Below are positions 8,938 through 18,004 of a stretch of DNA of 64,000 nt, in pieces (the stretch's first letter is position 1; each line of letters opens with the position of its first letter). The notes under the pieces are model-generated. The model made no database searches and was not told where the DNA came from. It was given only the letters and a program-made list of their open reading frames with translations. The DNA lies in the NCBI GenBank assembly GCA_008933835.1, contig WBUG01000002.1:126929-190928 (forward strand). The letters are read 5' to 3'. This DNA is from Bacteroidota bacterium (GTDB lineage Bacteria; Bacteroidota; Ignavibacteria; UBA10030; UBA8401). The translations under genes were made by a program, and so were the position numbers.

Positions 8938-9270
8938 ATGGACATCAACATCACGGCACGTCATTTCAAGGCTCATGAGACGCTGCGGGGGTATGCGGAG
9001 GACGCCGTCGCGAAGCTGGAGAAGTACCACCGCGGCATCGCGAACGCGGACCTGGTGCTCAGCTACGAGAAGGCGGTGAACAGCGTGAAGATCGCCGAGA
9101 TCCACGTCACCGTCGGCGGCACGGTGCTCACCTCCGTGGCGAAGACCGACGCGTTCGAGAAGTCCATCGACACGGTGGTGGAGAAGGTGACGACCCGTCT
9201 CACGAAGTTCAAGGCGAAACAGCGCGAAAAGAAGAAGGCGGTCATCCGCCGCACCCGGTCCAAAGTCTGA
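8938..9270 (+). CDS. hpf: Ribosome hibernation-promoting factor, short form
   Basis: A 110-residue HPF/YfiA-family protein that binds the 30S subunit of inactive ribosomes. It has the typical MDINITARHFKAHETLRGYAE start, the KLEKYHRGIANADLVLSYEK segment and a basic tail. It lacks the C-terminal dimerisation domain of the long form, so 100S formation would need another partner. AAGGAG lies upstream of the ATG. It sits between the recombinase and hprK with gaps of about 12 bases. Confidence 0.9.
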   Translation: MDINITARHFKAHETLRGYAEDAVAKLEKYHRGIANADLVLSYEKAVNSVKIAEIHVTVGGTVLTSVAKTDAFEKSIDTVVEKVTTRLTKFKAKQREKKKAVIRRTRSKV

Positions 9271-9281
9271 CAGGAGAATCC

Positions 9282-10292
9282 ATGGCCATCACCATCGGCA
9301 AGGAGCACCATAAGCAGAACATCACGGTCGAGTACCTGTACGAGACCAACAAGAAACGGGTGCGCCTGGAGGTGCTCAGCGCGGCCGGGATGGAGAACAA
9401 GATCCAGGACAAGAACCTCCATCGTCCCGGCCTCGCCATCGCGGGATACACGGACCTGTTCACCTACAACCGTGTCCAGGTGTTCGGCAACACCGAGATC
9501 CGGTACCTGCAGAGCCTGCCGCTGGAGAAACGGGTGGAATCCTTCAACACCCTCTTCCGTTTCGCGCTGCCGTGCATCGTCATCACCAACGGCAACACCA
9601 TCGATCCCGAGCTCCTCGAGATCGCCGCTCGGCACACGGTGCCGGTGTTCCGTTCCCCGCTGGAGACGACCAAGGCGGCCTACTTCCTCAGCGATTTCCT
9701 GGACGACCAGTTCTCGCCGCAGACCACCATCCACGGCTCCTTCGTGGACGTGTACGGCCTCGGTCTGTTGTTCGTCGGGCGGTCGGGCATCGGGAAGAGC
9801 GAGGTCGCGCTGGACCTGGTCGAACGGGGCCACCGGCTCGTGTCGGACGACATCGTCACCGTCACACGGAAGGGGGAGGGGATCCTCATCGGCACCGGCA
9901 CCGACCTCGTCAAGCACTTCATGGAGATCCGCGGACTGGGCCTCATCGATGTCCAGAGCATCTTCGGCATCCGTTCCATCCGGTTCCAGAAGCGCATCGA
10001 AGTGGTGGTGGAACTGCTCGAATGGCAGCCGACGGGGGATTTCACCCGGACCGGGCTGGACAACGACACCATCAACATCCTGGACGTCGAGATCCCCCAC
10101 ATCAAGCTCCCCATCTTTCCCGGAAAGAACGTCACCGTCATCGCGGAGGTCATCGCCCTCAATTACCTGCTCAAACATTACGGGTATGACGCCGCCGAAG
10201 AGTTCTCCCGGAAGCTCGAAAAGGTGATCGCGCACAAGACCAAGGGGAAGGCGAAGCGGAATATCGACTATTTTGAGCATGATTTTGAATGA
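9282..10292 (+). CDS. hprK: HPr kinase/phosphorylase
   Basis: A 336-residue bifunctional kinase/phosphorylase acting on Ser46 of HPr. The P-loop GRSGIGKSEVALDL is at about residues 166-179, followed by ERGHRLVSDDIV. The signature EIRGLGLIDV lies further on, and the C-terminal helix ends in FEHDFE. The N-terminal MurF-like domain is present, so length is normal. No HPr or PTS gene is in the window; in Bacteroidota relatives hprK commonly occurs without a complete PTS. AGGAG precedes the ATG. The hpf-hprK pairing is frequent in these phyla. Confidence 0.95.
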   Translation: MAITIGKEHHKQNITVEYLYETNKKRVRLEVLSAAGMENKIQDKNLHRPGLAIAGYTDLFTYNRVQVFGNTEIRYLQSLPLEKRVESFNTLFRFALPCIVITNGNTIDPELLEIAARHTVPVFRSPLETTKAAYFLSDFLDDQFSPQTTIHGSFVDVYGLGLLFVGRSGIGKSEVALDLVERGHRLVSDDIVTVTRKGEGILIGTGTDLVKHFMEIRGLGLIDVQSIFGIRSIRFQKRIEVVVELLEWQPTGDFTRTGLDNDTINILDVEIPHIKLPIFPGKNVTVIAEVIALNYLLKHYGYDAAEEFSRKLEKVIAHKTKGKAKRNIDYFEHDFE

Positions 10293-10317
10293 ACCGGATA
10301 TGTCTGAGAACGGATTC

Positions 10318-10346
10318 TTGACATCACATTAGTTTTTTCATATTTT
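10318..10346 (+). promoter_or_regulatory. Predicted strong sigma-70 promoter before the M23 peptidase
   Basis: A perfect TTGACA (10318-10323), a 17-base spacer and TATTTT (10341-10346) in the AT-rich gap after hprK. Transcription would start about 22 bases before the GTG start at 10376, so the M23 gene probably has its own promoter. Confidence 0.75.
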
Positions 10347-10375
10347 CACGATACATTTGTCAATTCTGCGAGGTC

Positions 10376-11341
10376 GTGTTGTTCAAACGCCGGAAACTGT
10401 TCTTTTACTCGGATGAGACCGTCTCGTACGTCGAGGCGAGAGGATACCGGACCAAGTTCGCGGCCGTGGCCGTGACGGCCACGATCCTCTTCCTGGTCGT
10501 CGGAGGCGCGGTCAATAATTTCCACGGCGATGTGCTCGGTATCGGCCTGAAGACGGCGTCGGAACTGAGCGCCGAGAACGCCCTCCTCAAGGAACGCCTC
10601 CAGGCGATGAACTCCCGGCTGGGGGAGATGACCACCCTGCTGAAGGACTTCGCGGAAAGCGACAATCAGTTGCGGACGGCGGTGAACCTTCCCAAGATCG
10701 ACATCGAAACGAGGTCGATGGGGACCGGCGGCAACGCCGTCAATTCCTTCGAAGGCCTCGTCTCCAAGGACGCCGCGCAGATGTTGTCGTCCTCAACCAT
10801 GCTGCTCGACCGCATCGAACGCGAGGTCTCGCTGCAGCAGGAGAGCTATCACCAGATCTTCCGGAAACAGGAGGAGAACCGGCAGCTCTTCGCGAGCCTG
10901 CCCGCCGTGAAGCCGATGAAGGGGAGCTACACCTACCACAGCTTCGGCATGCGACGGGACCCGTTCCTCGGCACTCTCCGGATGCATGAGGGGGTCGATA
11001 TCCATAACGACATCGGCACTCCGGTGTACGCCACGGGCGACGGCGTGGTCGAGTTCTCCGGAGCCACCGGTAGCTCATACGGCATCGCGCTCGAATTGAA
11101 CCACGGATTCGGGTACAAATCGTGGTACGCCCACCTCTCTAAAACGGTGGCCCGGTCCGGACAGAACGTGAAACGCGGGCAGCTCATCGCATACTCCGGC
11201 AACACCGGCCGCTCCACCGGTCCGCACCTGCATTATGAGGTCCGCCGCAACGGCGTTCAGCAGAACCCGGTCGAATATTTCGTGGACGACGTCGACTACG
11301 AGAAGATCAAGGCTCAGCTGGCGTCGAGCTCCTCCCGTTAA
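10376..11341 (+). CDS. M23 family metallopeptidase, membrane anchored
   Basis: A 321-residue inner-membrane protein with a periplasmic LytM/M23 domain that likely cuts peptidoglycan cross-links or activates amidases. There is one N-terminal membrane segment (about residues 24-42, FAAVAVTATILFLVVGG), a coiled-coil stretch (about 60-180), then the M23 domain. The zinc ligands are in HEGVDI (His204, Asp208) and HLHYEV (His284, His286), so the domain should be active. The start is GTG 10376 with GAGGTC upstream; the TTG one codon later is possible. The layout resembles MepM/EnvC-type division and shape factors. Confidence 0.9.
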   Translation: MLFKRRKLFFYSDETVSYVEARGYRTKFAAVAVTATILFLVVGGAVNNFHGDVLGIGLKTASELSAENALLKERLQAMNSRLGEMTTLLKDFAESDNQLRTAVNLPKIDIETRSMGTGGNAVNSFEGLVSKDAAQMLSSSTMLLDRIEREVSLQQESYHQIFRKQEENRQLFASLPAVKPMKGSYTYHSFGMRRDPFLGTLRMHEGVDIHNDIGTPVYATGDGVVEFSGATGSSYGIALELNHGFGYKSWYAHLSKTVARSGQNVKRGQLIAYSGNTGRSTGPHLHYEVRRNGVQQNPVEYFVDDVDYEKIKAQLASSSSR

Positions 11342-11365
11342 CATCTGAATCAAAGGTTGTCGATA

Positions 11366-11590
11366 ATGATCTGGACAATGGAACTGGCCTCGTATCTTGA
11401 AGACGCTCCGTGGCCTGCGACGAAGGAAGAACTCATCGATTATGCGATACGCTCCGGTTCGCCCCCCGAGGTCATCGAGAATCTGAACGAACTGGAGGAT
11501 GCGGACGAGCCGTACGAGAGCATCGAGGACATCTGGCCCGATTATCCGACCGGCGAAGACTTCTTCTACGAAGACGAGAACGATTACTAA
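11366..11590 (+). CDS. DUF2795-type small acidic protein
   Basis: A 74-residue acidic protein. The first half matches the DUF2795 pattern (LEDAPWPATKEELIDYAI, then GSPPEVIENLNELED), and the second half is strongly acidic and aromatic (YESIEDIWPDYPTGEDFFY). The family has no firmly established role. Start ATG 11366 has AAAGG about 9 bases upstream; the ORF-track TTG at 11357 is less likely. It lies 24 bases after the M23 gene, and an intrinsic terminator begins 34 bases after its stop. Confidence 0.75.
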   Translation: MIWTMELASYLEDAPWPATKEELIDYAIRSGSPPEVIENLNELEDADEPYESIEDIWPDYPTGEDFFYEDENDY

Positions 11591-11606
11591 TCCCTCGCGA
11601 GAACCC

Positions 11607-13679
11607 GTGTTGCATTCCGACCGACCCGGCATTCACCATGCTGGGTTTTTTGTTTACCGCGCCGTTGCGCTCCTCCTCCTGCTGAGCGCCGCGGCGTCGC
11701 CGCGTGCGGCCGCCCAGAGCACGCCGTTCGAGATCGATGAGGTCACGGTGACCGTCGACGGGGACTTCACGCCCGATCAGCTCGCGGAAGAGCTCGTCAC
11801 CCAGCCCACACCGTGGGGACCGCTCGTGTACCTGAACGAGAACATCAGCTCCAGCTTCGGCGCGCCGCGCCGCTTCTACGACCCGCTCGTCTTCTACAAC
11901 GACGTGCGCCACCTCCACGATTTCTTCAACGACCAGGGATACTTCGCGGCGGTCATCGACACACTGGTGGAACCGGCGGACGGCGGACGCCGTGTGCGCG
12001 TCGGACTCGCCGTGCGGACCGGTCCGCGCTCGCTGATCGATTCGCTGAGCGTCGCGGGACTGCCGGCGGACGAACCCGTCATCGCCGCGGAAGCGGAGCA
12101 GATGGCGCTCCTCCGAGTGGGAGACCCATTCCTCCGTCCCAAGGTGTTCGAGGAACAGAACCGCATCATCGCGCTGCTCCATTCGAACGGGTATCCGTCC
12201 GCGAGGGTGGATAGTGTGTCGCTCCGCCGGTACGCCTCGACCAACAATGTGGCGGTCTTCATCCGCATCGACCACGGTCCGCGCACCGCGGTGGGCGCGA
12301 CGACGGTGACCGTGAACGGCGGCGACGTCATCGACAGCGCCGTCATCCTCCGGCAGATGGACTTCCGCGAAGGGGAGCGGTACAGCGAGCCGAAGAGGGT
12401 GCAGAGCGAAGAGAACCTGAACCGGCTCGGCATCTTCGAGAACGCGACGGTGCGGTCGACCTTCGTTCCCGATTCGTCGGGTTCTGCAACGGCCTCCATG
12501 AGCATCGCGTACCGCACGCTGGAGTTCCAGGAGGTGACGCCGGAGTTCCTCGTCCTGAGCGAGAACAACGAGCTCTTCTCCGTCGGTCTCGGTCTCGCGT
12601 ACAAGCACCGGAATTTCCTCGGCGGGGCGCAGAACCTCACCATCACCGCCCGCGGCCGCGTGAACCGGCTGGAAGAACTGCACGTTCCCGGCGTGCTGGA
12701 GAACGGACTCAGCGAGCCCACCCTGTTCTCCAAGGCGGACCTGCAGTCGCAGCTCACGTTCCCGTACTTCTTCAGCAACCGGAACACCGCGAGCATCGCG
12801 CTGGCGACGGAAGGGGAGAAGCAGCCGGACTACCAGCTGCGGACCCTCCGGGCCCGATTCGCGTTCACGACCAAGTTCGATCCGTTCACGACCGGCATCA
12901 CGGAGTTCAGCATCGAGCGGGTCGATCCGCAGTTCACCGTGCCGCAGAACGTGCGGCCCGAGGATTCCACGAAGCAGTTCAACTTCATTGAAGGCTTCAC
13001 CCTGCAGTGGAACCATACGAACCGCATCTTCTCGCCCACCGCCGGCAGTTTCCATTCCGTTTCGGTGGAGGAGGCCGGCCTCGTCTCGAAGGCCGTCGGC
13101 GGATTCCAGCTGCCGTACTCGGAGTACGTGAAACTCTCGGCCGTCGGCAAGTACTTCCTCGGGCTCTCGGCCGATCGCACCCGCATCCTCGCGGTGAAGG
13201 TACAGGGGGGCATCGCGCATCTGTACAATCCCTCCAACACCACGCCGGTGCCGCTGCCGAGGCGTTTCTTCGCGGGAGGGAGCGCGAGCGTCCGGGCGTG
13301 GAAGGACAAACAGCTCTCATCGTTCGGTACGGAGATCACCGGCGGCAACGTGGCGGTGGAGGGGAGCATCGAATCCCGCACGCAGCTCTTTCCGGATCCG
13401 GGGACGTTCCTCTTCCTGAGCCTGCCCAACATCTGGTCGGTGGTCTTCCTGGATTTCGGCAACACCTGGTACCGTCCATCGGACCTCCAGGTGCGCGACG
13501 TCGCCCTCGCCGTGGGCGCCGGACTGCGCTACGAGACCTTCGTCGGTCCGTTCCGCTTCGACGTGGCCTGGCGGCTGTACGATCCCAACCGGACGGACGG
13601 ACGCGAGTGGCTGACGGAACAGTCGTTCTTCAACGGATCGTTCGCGGTGGTCCATTTCGGCATCGGTCATGCGTTCTAA
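11607..13679 (+). CDS. BamA/TamA-family outer membrane protein (POTRA plus beta-barrel)
   Basis: A 690-residue Omp85-type protein. The signal peptide core is AVALLLLLSAAASPRAAAQS. POTRA-like repeats occupy about residues 40-330 (for example FEIDEVTVTVDG, VRVGLAVRTGPRSLIDSL, VFIRIDHGPRTAVGA), followed by a 16-strand-type barrel ending in aromatic Phe (VHFGIGHAF). Relatives insert or assemble outer membrane proteins. The start is uncertain: GTG 11607 or TTG 11610 are the only in-frame starts that keep a signal peptide, and an intrinsic terminator hairpin (11624-11651) lies inside the signal-peptide codons. The stop overlaps the holB start by 11 bases. Confidence 0.85.
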   Translation: MLHSDRPGIHHAGFFVYRAVALLLLLSAAASPRAAAQSTPFEIDEVTVTVDGDFTPDQLAEELVTQPTPWGPLVYLNENISSSFGAPRRFYDPLVFYNDVRHLHDFFNDQGYFAAVIDTLVEPADGGRRVRVGLAVRTGPRSLIDSLSVAGLPADEPVIAAEAEQMALLRVGDPFLRPKVFEEQNRIIALLHSNGYPSARVDSVSLRRYASTNNVAVFIRIDHGPRTAVGATTVTVNGGDVIDSAVILRQMDFREGERYSEPKRVQSEENLNRLGIFENATVRSTFVPDSSGSATASMSIAYRTLEFQEVTPEFLVLSENNELFSVGLGLAYKHRNFLGGAQNLTITARGRVNRLEELHVPGVLENGLSEPTLFSKADLQSQLTFPYFFSNRNTASIALATEGEKQPDYQLRTLRARFAFTTKFDPFTTGITEFSIERVDPQFTVPQNVRPEDSTKQFNFIEGFTLQWNHTNRIFSPTAGSFHSVSVEEAGLVSKAVGGFQLPYSEYVKLSAVGKYFLGLSADRTRILAVKVQGGIAHLYNPSNTTPVPLPRRFFAGGSASVRAWKDKQLSSFGTEITGGNVAVEGSIESRTQLFPDPGTFLFLSLPNIWSVVFLDFGNTWYRPSDLQVRDVALAVGAGLRYETFVGPFRFDVAWRLYDPNRTDGREWLTEQSFFNGSFAVVHFGIGHAF
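11624..11651 (+). terminator. Intrinsic terminator inside the 5' end of the BamA-like gene
   Basis: ACCCGGCAT (11624-11632) pairs with ATGCTGGGT (11638-11646) with one G-U pair and a 5-base loop, followed by six T residues. It is ideally placed to end the M23-DUF2795 transcript, yet it overlaps the signal-peptide codons of the next gene. Confidence 0.75.
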
Positions 13680-14793
13680 CTGGGACACGGTCATCGGACA
13701 GGAGCGCGTGAAGCGCATCCTGCGGCAGACGCTCCGCAACGGACGCATCGCGCATGCGTACCTCTTCGCCGGAGCGGACGGTGCGGGTACGGAAGCGCTC
13801 GCGGTCGAGTTCGCCCGCTCGCTGCTGTGCGAACGGCGCGGCGAGTCCGCATGCGGCGAATGTTCCTCTTGCCGTAAATCCGCAGCGCTCCACCACCCGG
13901 ACCTCCGCATCGTGGTGCCGATGCCCGGAACCGACAACGCCAAGGATGACGAGGGCGGAGCGGCGGAGAACGAAGCGATGCAGGAGCTGGTGCGGCAGAC
14001 GTCGGCGAAGGCGGCCGATCCGTACGTGAAGATCGAGCTGCCGAAGGCGAAGTTCATCCTCATCCGGTCGGTGCGGGGGATGAAGAAGGAGGCCTCCCTC
14101 AGCAGCGCTGAACAAGGACGCAAGGTCTTCCTCATCTTCGATGCCGACGCGATGAACGACGCCGCCGCCAACTCCTTCCTGAAGGTGCTCGAGGAACCGC
14201 TGGACGAGGTCCATTTCGTCCTCACCGCCTCCACGCGCGACGCCGTCCGGCAGACCATCGTCTCGCGGTGCCAGGTGGTCTCCTGCTCGCTGCTCTCCGA
14301 ACGGGAGATCGCGGAGGCGCTCGCCGACCGCGACGGCGTTCCGCCGGACCAGGCCCGCATCGCCGCCCGTCTCGCGGGGGGCGATTATACCCGCGCCCGG
14401 CAGCTGATGGGTGGGGACCTGCAGCGGTACCGCGCGCAGACCGCGGGATTCCTGCGGAGCGCGCTCGGGGCATCCCCCCTCAAGATGTTCGAAGAACAGG
14501 AGGAGTACCTCGCCGGCGCGAAACGCGACGAGGCCGAACAACTGCTCTCCATGCTGCACGTCTGGATGCGCGACGCCATCGTGATGCGCGAAGGCTCCGG
14601 CGCCGTCATCAACATCGATCAGGAGCAGGATCTGCGCCGCTTCGTGGCGAAGTTCGGCACCCGGGACCTCGAACGGTCCCTCGCGGCCGTCGAGCGCTCC
14701 CTCGAACTTCTCCGGAGAAATGTGTATCTTCCGCTGGTGATGCTCTCGCTCATCGTCCAATTACGCACCATCCTTCATGCACAGCACCCATAA
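13669..14793 (+). CDS. holB: DNA polymerase III subunit delta' (clamp loader)
   Basis: A 374-residue AAA+ family protein of the clamp loader. The zinc module is visible as C54, C62, C65 and C68 (CERRGESACGECSSC). The P-loop position reads GADGAGTEAL, lacking the Walker lysine, as expected for a non-ATPase delta' subunit rather than DnaX. An SRC arginine-finger motif is present (VSRCQVV). There is an inserted acidic stretch (DNAKDDEGGAAENEA) between the zinc module and the core. It overlaps the BamA-like gene by 11 bases and metG by 17, and neither junction has a clear ribosome site, so translation is probably coupled. Confidence 0.88.
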   Translation: MRSNWDTVIGQERVKRILRQTLRNGRIAHAYLFAGADGAGTEALAVEFARSLLCERRGESACGECSSCRKSAALHHPDLRIVVPMPGTDNAKDDEGGAAENEAMQELVRQTSAKAADPYVKIELPKAKFILIRSVRGMKKEASLSSAEQGRKVFLIFDADAMNDAAANSFLKVLEEPLDEVHFVLTASTRDAVRQTIVSRCQVVSCSLLSEREIAEALADRDGVPPDQARIAARLAGGDYTRARQLMGGDLQRYRAQTAGFLRSALGASPLKMFEEQEEYLAGAKRDEAEQLLSMLHVWMRDAIVMREGSGAVINIDQEQDLRRFVAKFGTRDLERSLAAVERSLELLRRNVYLPLVMLSLIVQLRTILHAQHP

Positions 14794-16834
14794 ACGGATC
14801 CTCGTCACGGCCGCCCTGCCGTACGCCAACGGCGTGATCCACCTCGGCCATCTGGCGGGCTGTTATCTCCCGGCGGACATCTACGTACGATACCAGCGGC
14901 TCCGCCGTCAGGAGGTCCTTTTTATCTGCGGTTCGGACGAACACGGCGTGGCCATCACCATCTCCGCGGAGAAGGAGCGGACCACGCCGCGCGACATCAT
15001 CGACCGGTTCCATGCGCTGAACAAGGAGGCGTTCGAACGCTTCGGCATGAGCTTCGACAACTACTCCCGCACGTCGCTGCCGGTGCACCACGAGACCTCG
15101 CGCGAGTTCTTCCTGGACCTGCTGGAGAAGGGATTCCTGGTGACGAAGGAGGAGGACCAGTTCTACGACCCCGAGTCGAAGATGTTCCTGCCGGACCGGT
15201 ACGTCGAAGGGACCTGTCCGAACTGCTCGTACGACAAGGCGCGCGGCGACCAGTGCGACAACTGCGGCAAGTACTACAACCAGCTCGAGCTGAAGCAACC
15301 GAAGAGTCTCATCAGCGGCAAGTCCCCCACGGTGCGGAAGACGAAACACTGGTACTTCCGGCTGGGGGCGTTCCAGGACCGGTTGGAGGCGTACATCGCC
15401 GAACGGTCGCCGGAGTGGAAAGAGAACGTGCTGCAGCAGACCCGCAGCTGGCTCCGGGAAGGGCTGCAGGACCGGGCCGTCACGCGCGACCTCACGTGGG
15501 GCATTCCGGTGCCGGTGGACGGGGCGGAAGGGAAGGTCATCTACGTCTGGCTTGAGGCGGTGCTCGGATACATCTCATCAACCAAGGAATGGGCGCAGAG
15601 GACCGGACAACCGGAACGGTGGAAGGAGTACTGGAAGGACCCCGCCACACGGTACATCGCGTTCCTCGGCAAGGACAACATCGTGTTCCACACCATCGTC
15701 TTCCCGGCGGAACTGATGGCGGCGGGCGGGTACATCCTGCCGGACAACGTCCCGGCCAACGAGTTCTACAATCTCGAAGGGCAGAAGTTCTCCAAGAGCC
15801 GCGGTCACACCATCGACCTCATCGACGTGCTGAAACGGTACCCCGCCGATTACTTCCGCTACACCATTGCGGCGAACCTTCCCGAGAACAAGGACGCCGA
15901 TTTCTACTGGAAGGAGTTCCAGGCGCGGACGAACAACGAACTGGCGGACATCTTCGGCAACTTCGTCAACCGCACCGTCACCTTCGCCGCGAAGAACTTC
16001 GGCAACGCCGTGCCTCCGGCCGGCGCGCTGGACGACCGTGACCGAGCGATGCTCGAAACGGTGCGCACCGCTCCCGCCGCCGTCGGCGGGCTCATCGACC
16101 AGTTCCGGTTCAAGGACGCGGCGCTGGAGACGATGAACGTGGCGCGTGCCGCCAACAAGTACTTCAACGACAGCGAACCGTGGAAGACCCTCAAGACCGA
16201 CCGCGAACGGTGCGGCACCACGCTGAACATCTGTCTGAACGTCGTCCGCTCGCTCGCCCTTCTCTTCGCGCCCGTCACCCCTTTCACCTCCGAACGGATC
16301 TGGAGGATCCTCAACATGCCCCGGCCGCTCAGCGACGAGTGGTGGGATGATGCCGGCATATCGGCCCTTCCCGCCGGACACGTGCTCGGCGCCGCGGAGA
16401 TCCTTTTCACCAAGATCGAGGATGCTGTCATCGAACAGGAACTCGCCAAACTCGCACCGCCGGCCCCGGAGACGGCCGCAGCGGCCGCGTCCTATGCGCC
16501 GCTGAAACCGGTCATCGCATATGATGATTTCGCCAAGGTGGACCTCCGCACCGCCACCATCATCGCCGCGGAGCCGGTCCCGAAATCGAAGAAGCTGCTC
16601 CGTCTGCAGGTCGACCTCGGATTCGAACAGCGGCAGATCGTCGCCGGCATCGCGGAAAAGACCGCGCCCGAACAGCTTGTCGGAAAGAGCATCATCATCG
16701 TGGCGAACCTCGCCCCGGCGAAGCTCATGGGGGTGGAGTCCAACGGCATGCTGCTGGCCACCGCCGCCGACGGGGAGAACTTTGCGCTCCTCACCACTTC
16801 CGCCACCGTACAGACAGGGATAGGGATAAAATGA
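14777..16834 (+). CDS. metG: Methionyl-tRNA synthetase with C-terminal tRNA-binding domain
   Basis: A 685-residue class I synthetase. The HIGH motif is in VIHLGHLAG near the N-terminus and the KMSKS motif reads KFSKSRGHT (about residues 337-341). The zinc-knuckle insert has CPNC and CDNC (about 145-170). The last 115 residues form an EMAP-II/Trbp111-like OB domain (DFAKVDLRTATIIAAEPV), typical of dimeric bacterial MetRS. The catalytic part reads as complete. It overlaps holB at its start and hldD at its stop (ATGA), making holB-metG-hldD a tightly overlapping set. Confidence 0.96.
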   Translation: MHSTHKRILVTAALPYANGVIHLGHLAGCYLPADIYVRYQRLRRQEVLFICGSDEHGVAITISAEKERTTPRDIIDRFHALNKEAFERFGMSFDNYSRTSLPVHHETSREFFLDLLEKGFLVTKEEDQFYDPESKMFLPDRYVEGTCPNCSYDKARGDQCDNCGKYYNQLELKQPKSLISGKSPTVRKTKHWYFRLGAFQDRLEAYIAERSPEWKENVLQQTRSWLREGLQDRAVTRDLTWGIPVPVDGAEGKVIYVWLEAVLGYISSTKEWAQRTGQPERWKEYWKDPATRYIAFLGKDNIVFHTIVFPAELMAAGGYILPDNVPANEFYNLEGQKFSKSRGHTIDLIDVLKRYPADYFRYTIAANLPENKDADFYWKEFQARTNNELADIFGNFVNRTVTFAAKNFGNAVPPAGALDDRDRAMLETVRTAPAAVGGLIDQFRFKDAALETMNVARAANKYFNDSEPWKTLKTDRERCGTTLNICLNVVRSLALLFAPVTPFTSERIWRILNMPRPLSDEWWDDAGISALPAGHVLGAAEILFTKIEDAVIEQELAKLAPPAPETAAAAASYAPLKPVIAYDDFAKVDLRTATIIAAEPVPKSKKLLRLQVDLGFEQRQIVAGIAEKTAPEQLVGKSIIIVANLAPAKLMGVESNGMLLATAADGENFALLTTSATVQTGIGIK

Positions 16835-17799
16835 TCGTCGTCACCGGAGGCGCGGGCTTCATCGGCAGCGCCATGATCGCCAAGCTGAACGAACAGGGGG
16901 TCTCGGACATCCTCGTGGTGGACGAGCTCGGCACCTCCACGAAGTGGAAGAACCTGCTCGGCAAGCGTTTCTCGGACTACCTGCACAAGGATCACTTCCT
17001 CGACGCCTTCATCTCGGAACGTCTGCCGAAGATCGAAGCCATCGTTCACATGGGGGCGAACTCCTCCACCACCGAACGGGACGTCGAGCATCTGATGGAG
17101 AACAACTACCGTTACACGCGCGTGCTCGCCGAGCTCTCCGTGAAGCGGAAGATCCGGTTCCTCTATGCCAGCAGCGGCGCGACGTACGGCGACGGCTCGC
17201 TCGGATTCAAGGACGACGACGCCACCACGCTCGCCGTCCGTCCCCTCAATGCCTACGGGTATTCCAAGCAGATCCTCGACCTCTGGCTTCTCCAGAACCG
17301 GCTCGACCAGAAAGTGGCCGGCATCAAGTTCTTCAACGTGTTCGGTCCCAACGAATACCACAAGGGGGAGATGAAGAGCCTCGTCTGCAAGGCGTACGAC
17401 CAGATCCAGGAGATCGGAAAGATCCGCCTCTTCCGGTCGCACCGCCCGGACTACAAGCACGGCGAACAGGTGCGCGACTTCGTGTACATCAAGGACTGCA
17501 CCGACGTGCTGTGGTGGCTGCTCAACGCGCCGAAGGTGAACGGCATCTTCAACCTCGGCACCGGCACGGCCCGTTCCTGGAACGACCTGGCGAGGGCCAT
17601 CTTCGCCGCGCTCGGCCTTCCGCCGAACATCGAATACATCGACATGCCGGAGGAGCTGCGCGGCGCGTACCAGTACCGCACGGAGGCCGATACGACGAAA
17701 CTTCGCACGGCCGGTTGCCCGGTCTCGTTCCGTCCGCTGGAAGAGTCGGTGCGCGACTACGTGCAGAACTATCTCCATCCGTCGCTGCGCCATCTCTGA
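16831..17799 (+). CDS. hldD: ADP-L-glycero-D-manno-heptose 6-epimerase
   Basis: A 322-residue short-chain dehydrogenase of the extended type. It has the N-terminal NAD(P)-binding GGAGFIGS, the HMGANSSTTERD segment typical of HldD/RfaD, the active-site YGYSK, and FFNVFGPNEYHKG. It makes the L,D-heptose precursor of lipopolysaccharide inner core, which indicates a Gram-negative envelope with heptose. Length is as expected. The start overlaps the metG stop by 4 bases. Confidence 0.93.
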   Translation: MIVVTGGAGFIGSAMIAKLNEQGVSDILVVDELGTSTKWKNLLGKRFSDYLHKDHFLDAFISERLPKIEAIVHMGANSSTTERDVEHLMENNYRYTRVLAELSVKRKIRFLYASSGATYGDGSLGFKDDDATTLAVRPLNAYGYSKQILDLWLLQNRLDQKVAGIKFFNVFGPNEYHKGEMKSLVCKAYDQIQEIGKIRLFRSHRPDYKHGEQVRDFVYIKDCTDVLWWLLNAPKVNGIFNLGTGTARSWNDLARAIFAALGLPPNIEYIDMPEELRGAYQYRTEADTTKLRTAGCPVSFRPLEESVRDYVQNYLHPSLRHL

Positions 17800-17828
17800 T
17801 TTCATTCTTCATGAAATCTGCATATATT
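17798..17828 (+). promoter_or_regulatory. Inverted repeat overlapping a possible promoter
   Basis: A perfect 8-base inverted repeat, GATTTCAT (17798-17805) and ATGAAATC (17811-17818), begins at the hldD stop. It is followed by TATATT (17823-17828), with TTCATT (17801-17806) 16 bases upstream as a poor -35 box. It could be an operator or a weak hairpin at the hldD 3' end. The remaining 175 bases before the SMR gene hold only a 31-codon ORF (17834) with no recognisable content. Confidence 0.3.
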
Positions 17829-18004
17829 GACGCATGACCATGACCAACGCCACCGTCATCCGCCGGCTTCTCGAGACGATCTACATCTCGTCCTTCATCC
17901 TTTCCGACGGCCCCGCACTGGGCTGAACCGCTCCGTCTCCGTTCCCGTTCACCGCGCGGCGTCCGCCGCGGAGTTCCGTCCGTTCCACCACCCGAAGGTA
18001 CCCG

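Noticed and set aside
17834-17929. 31-codon ORF between hldD and the SMR gene
   Set aside because: No ribosome site and no similarity that I can see. It is more likely leader sequence.
17800-18004. Guanidine riboswitch (ykkC or mini-ykkC) before the SMR gene
   Set aside because: I found no paired hairpins with ACGR loops nor the conserved ykkC core. Only a GC-rich inverted segment is present.
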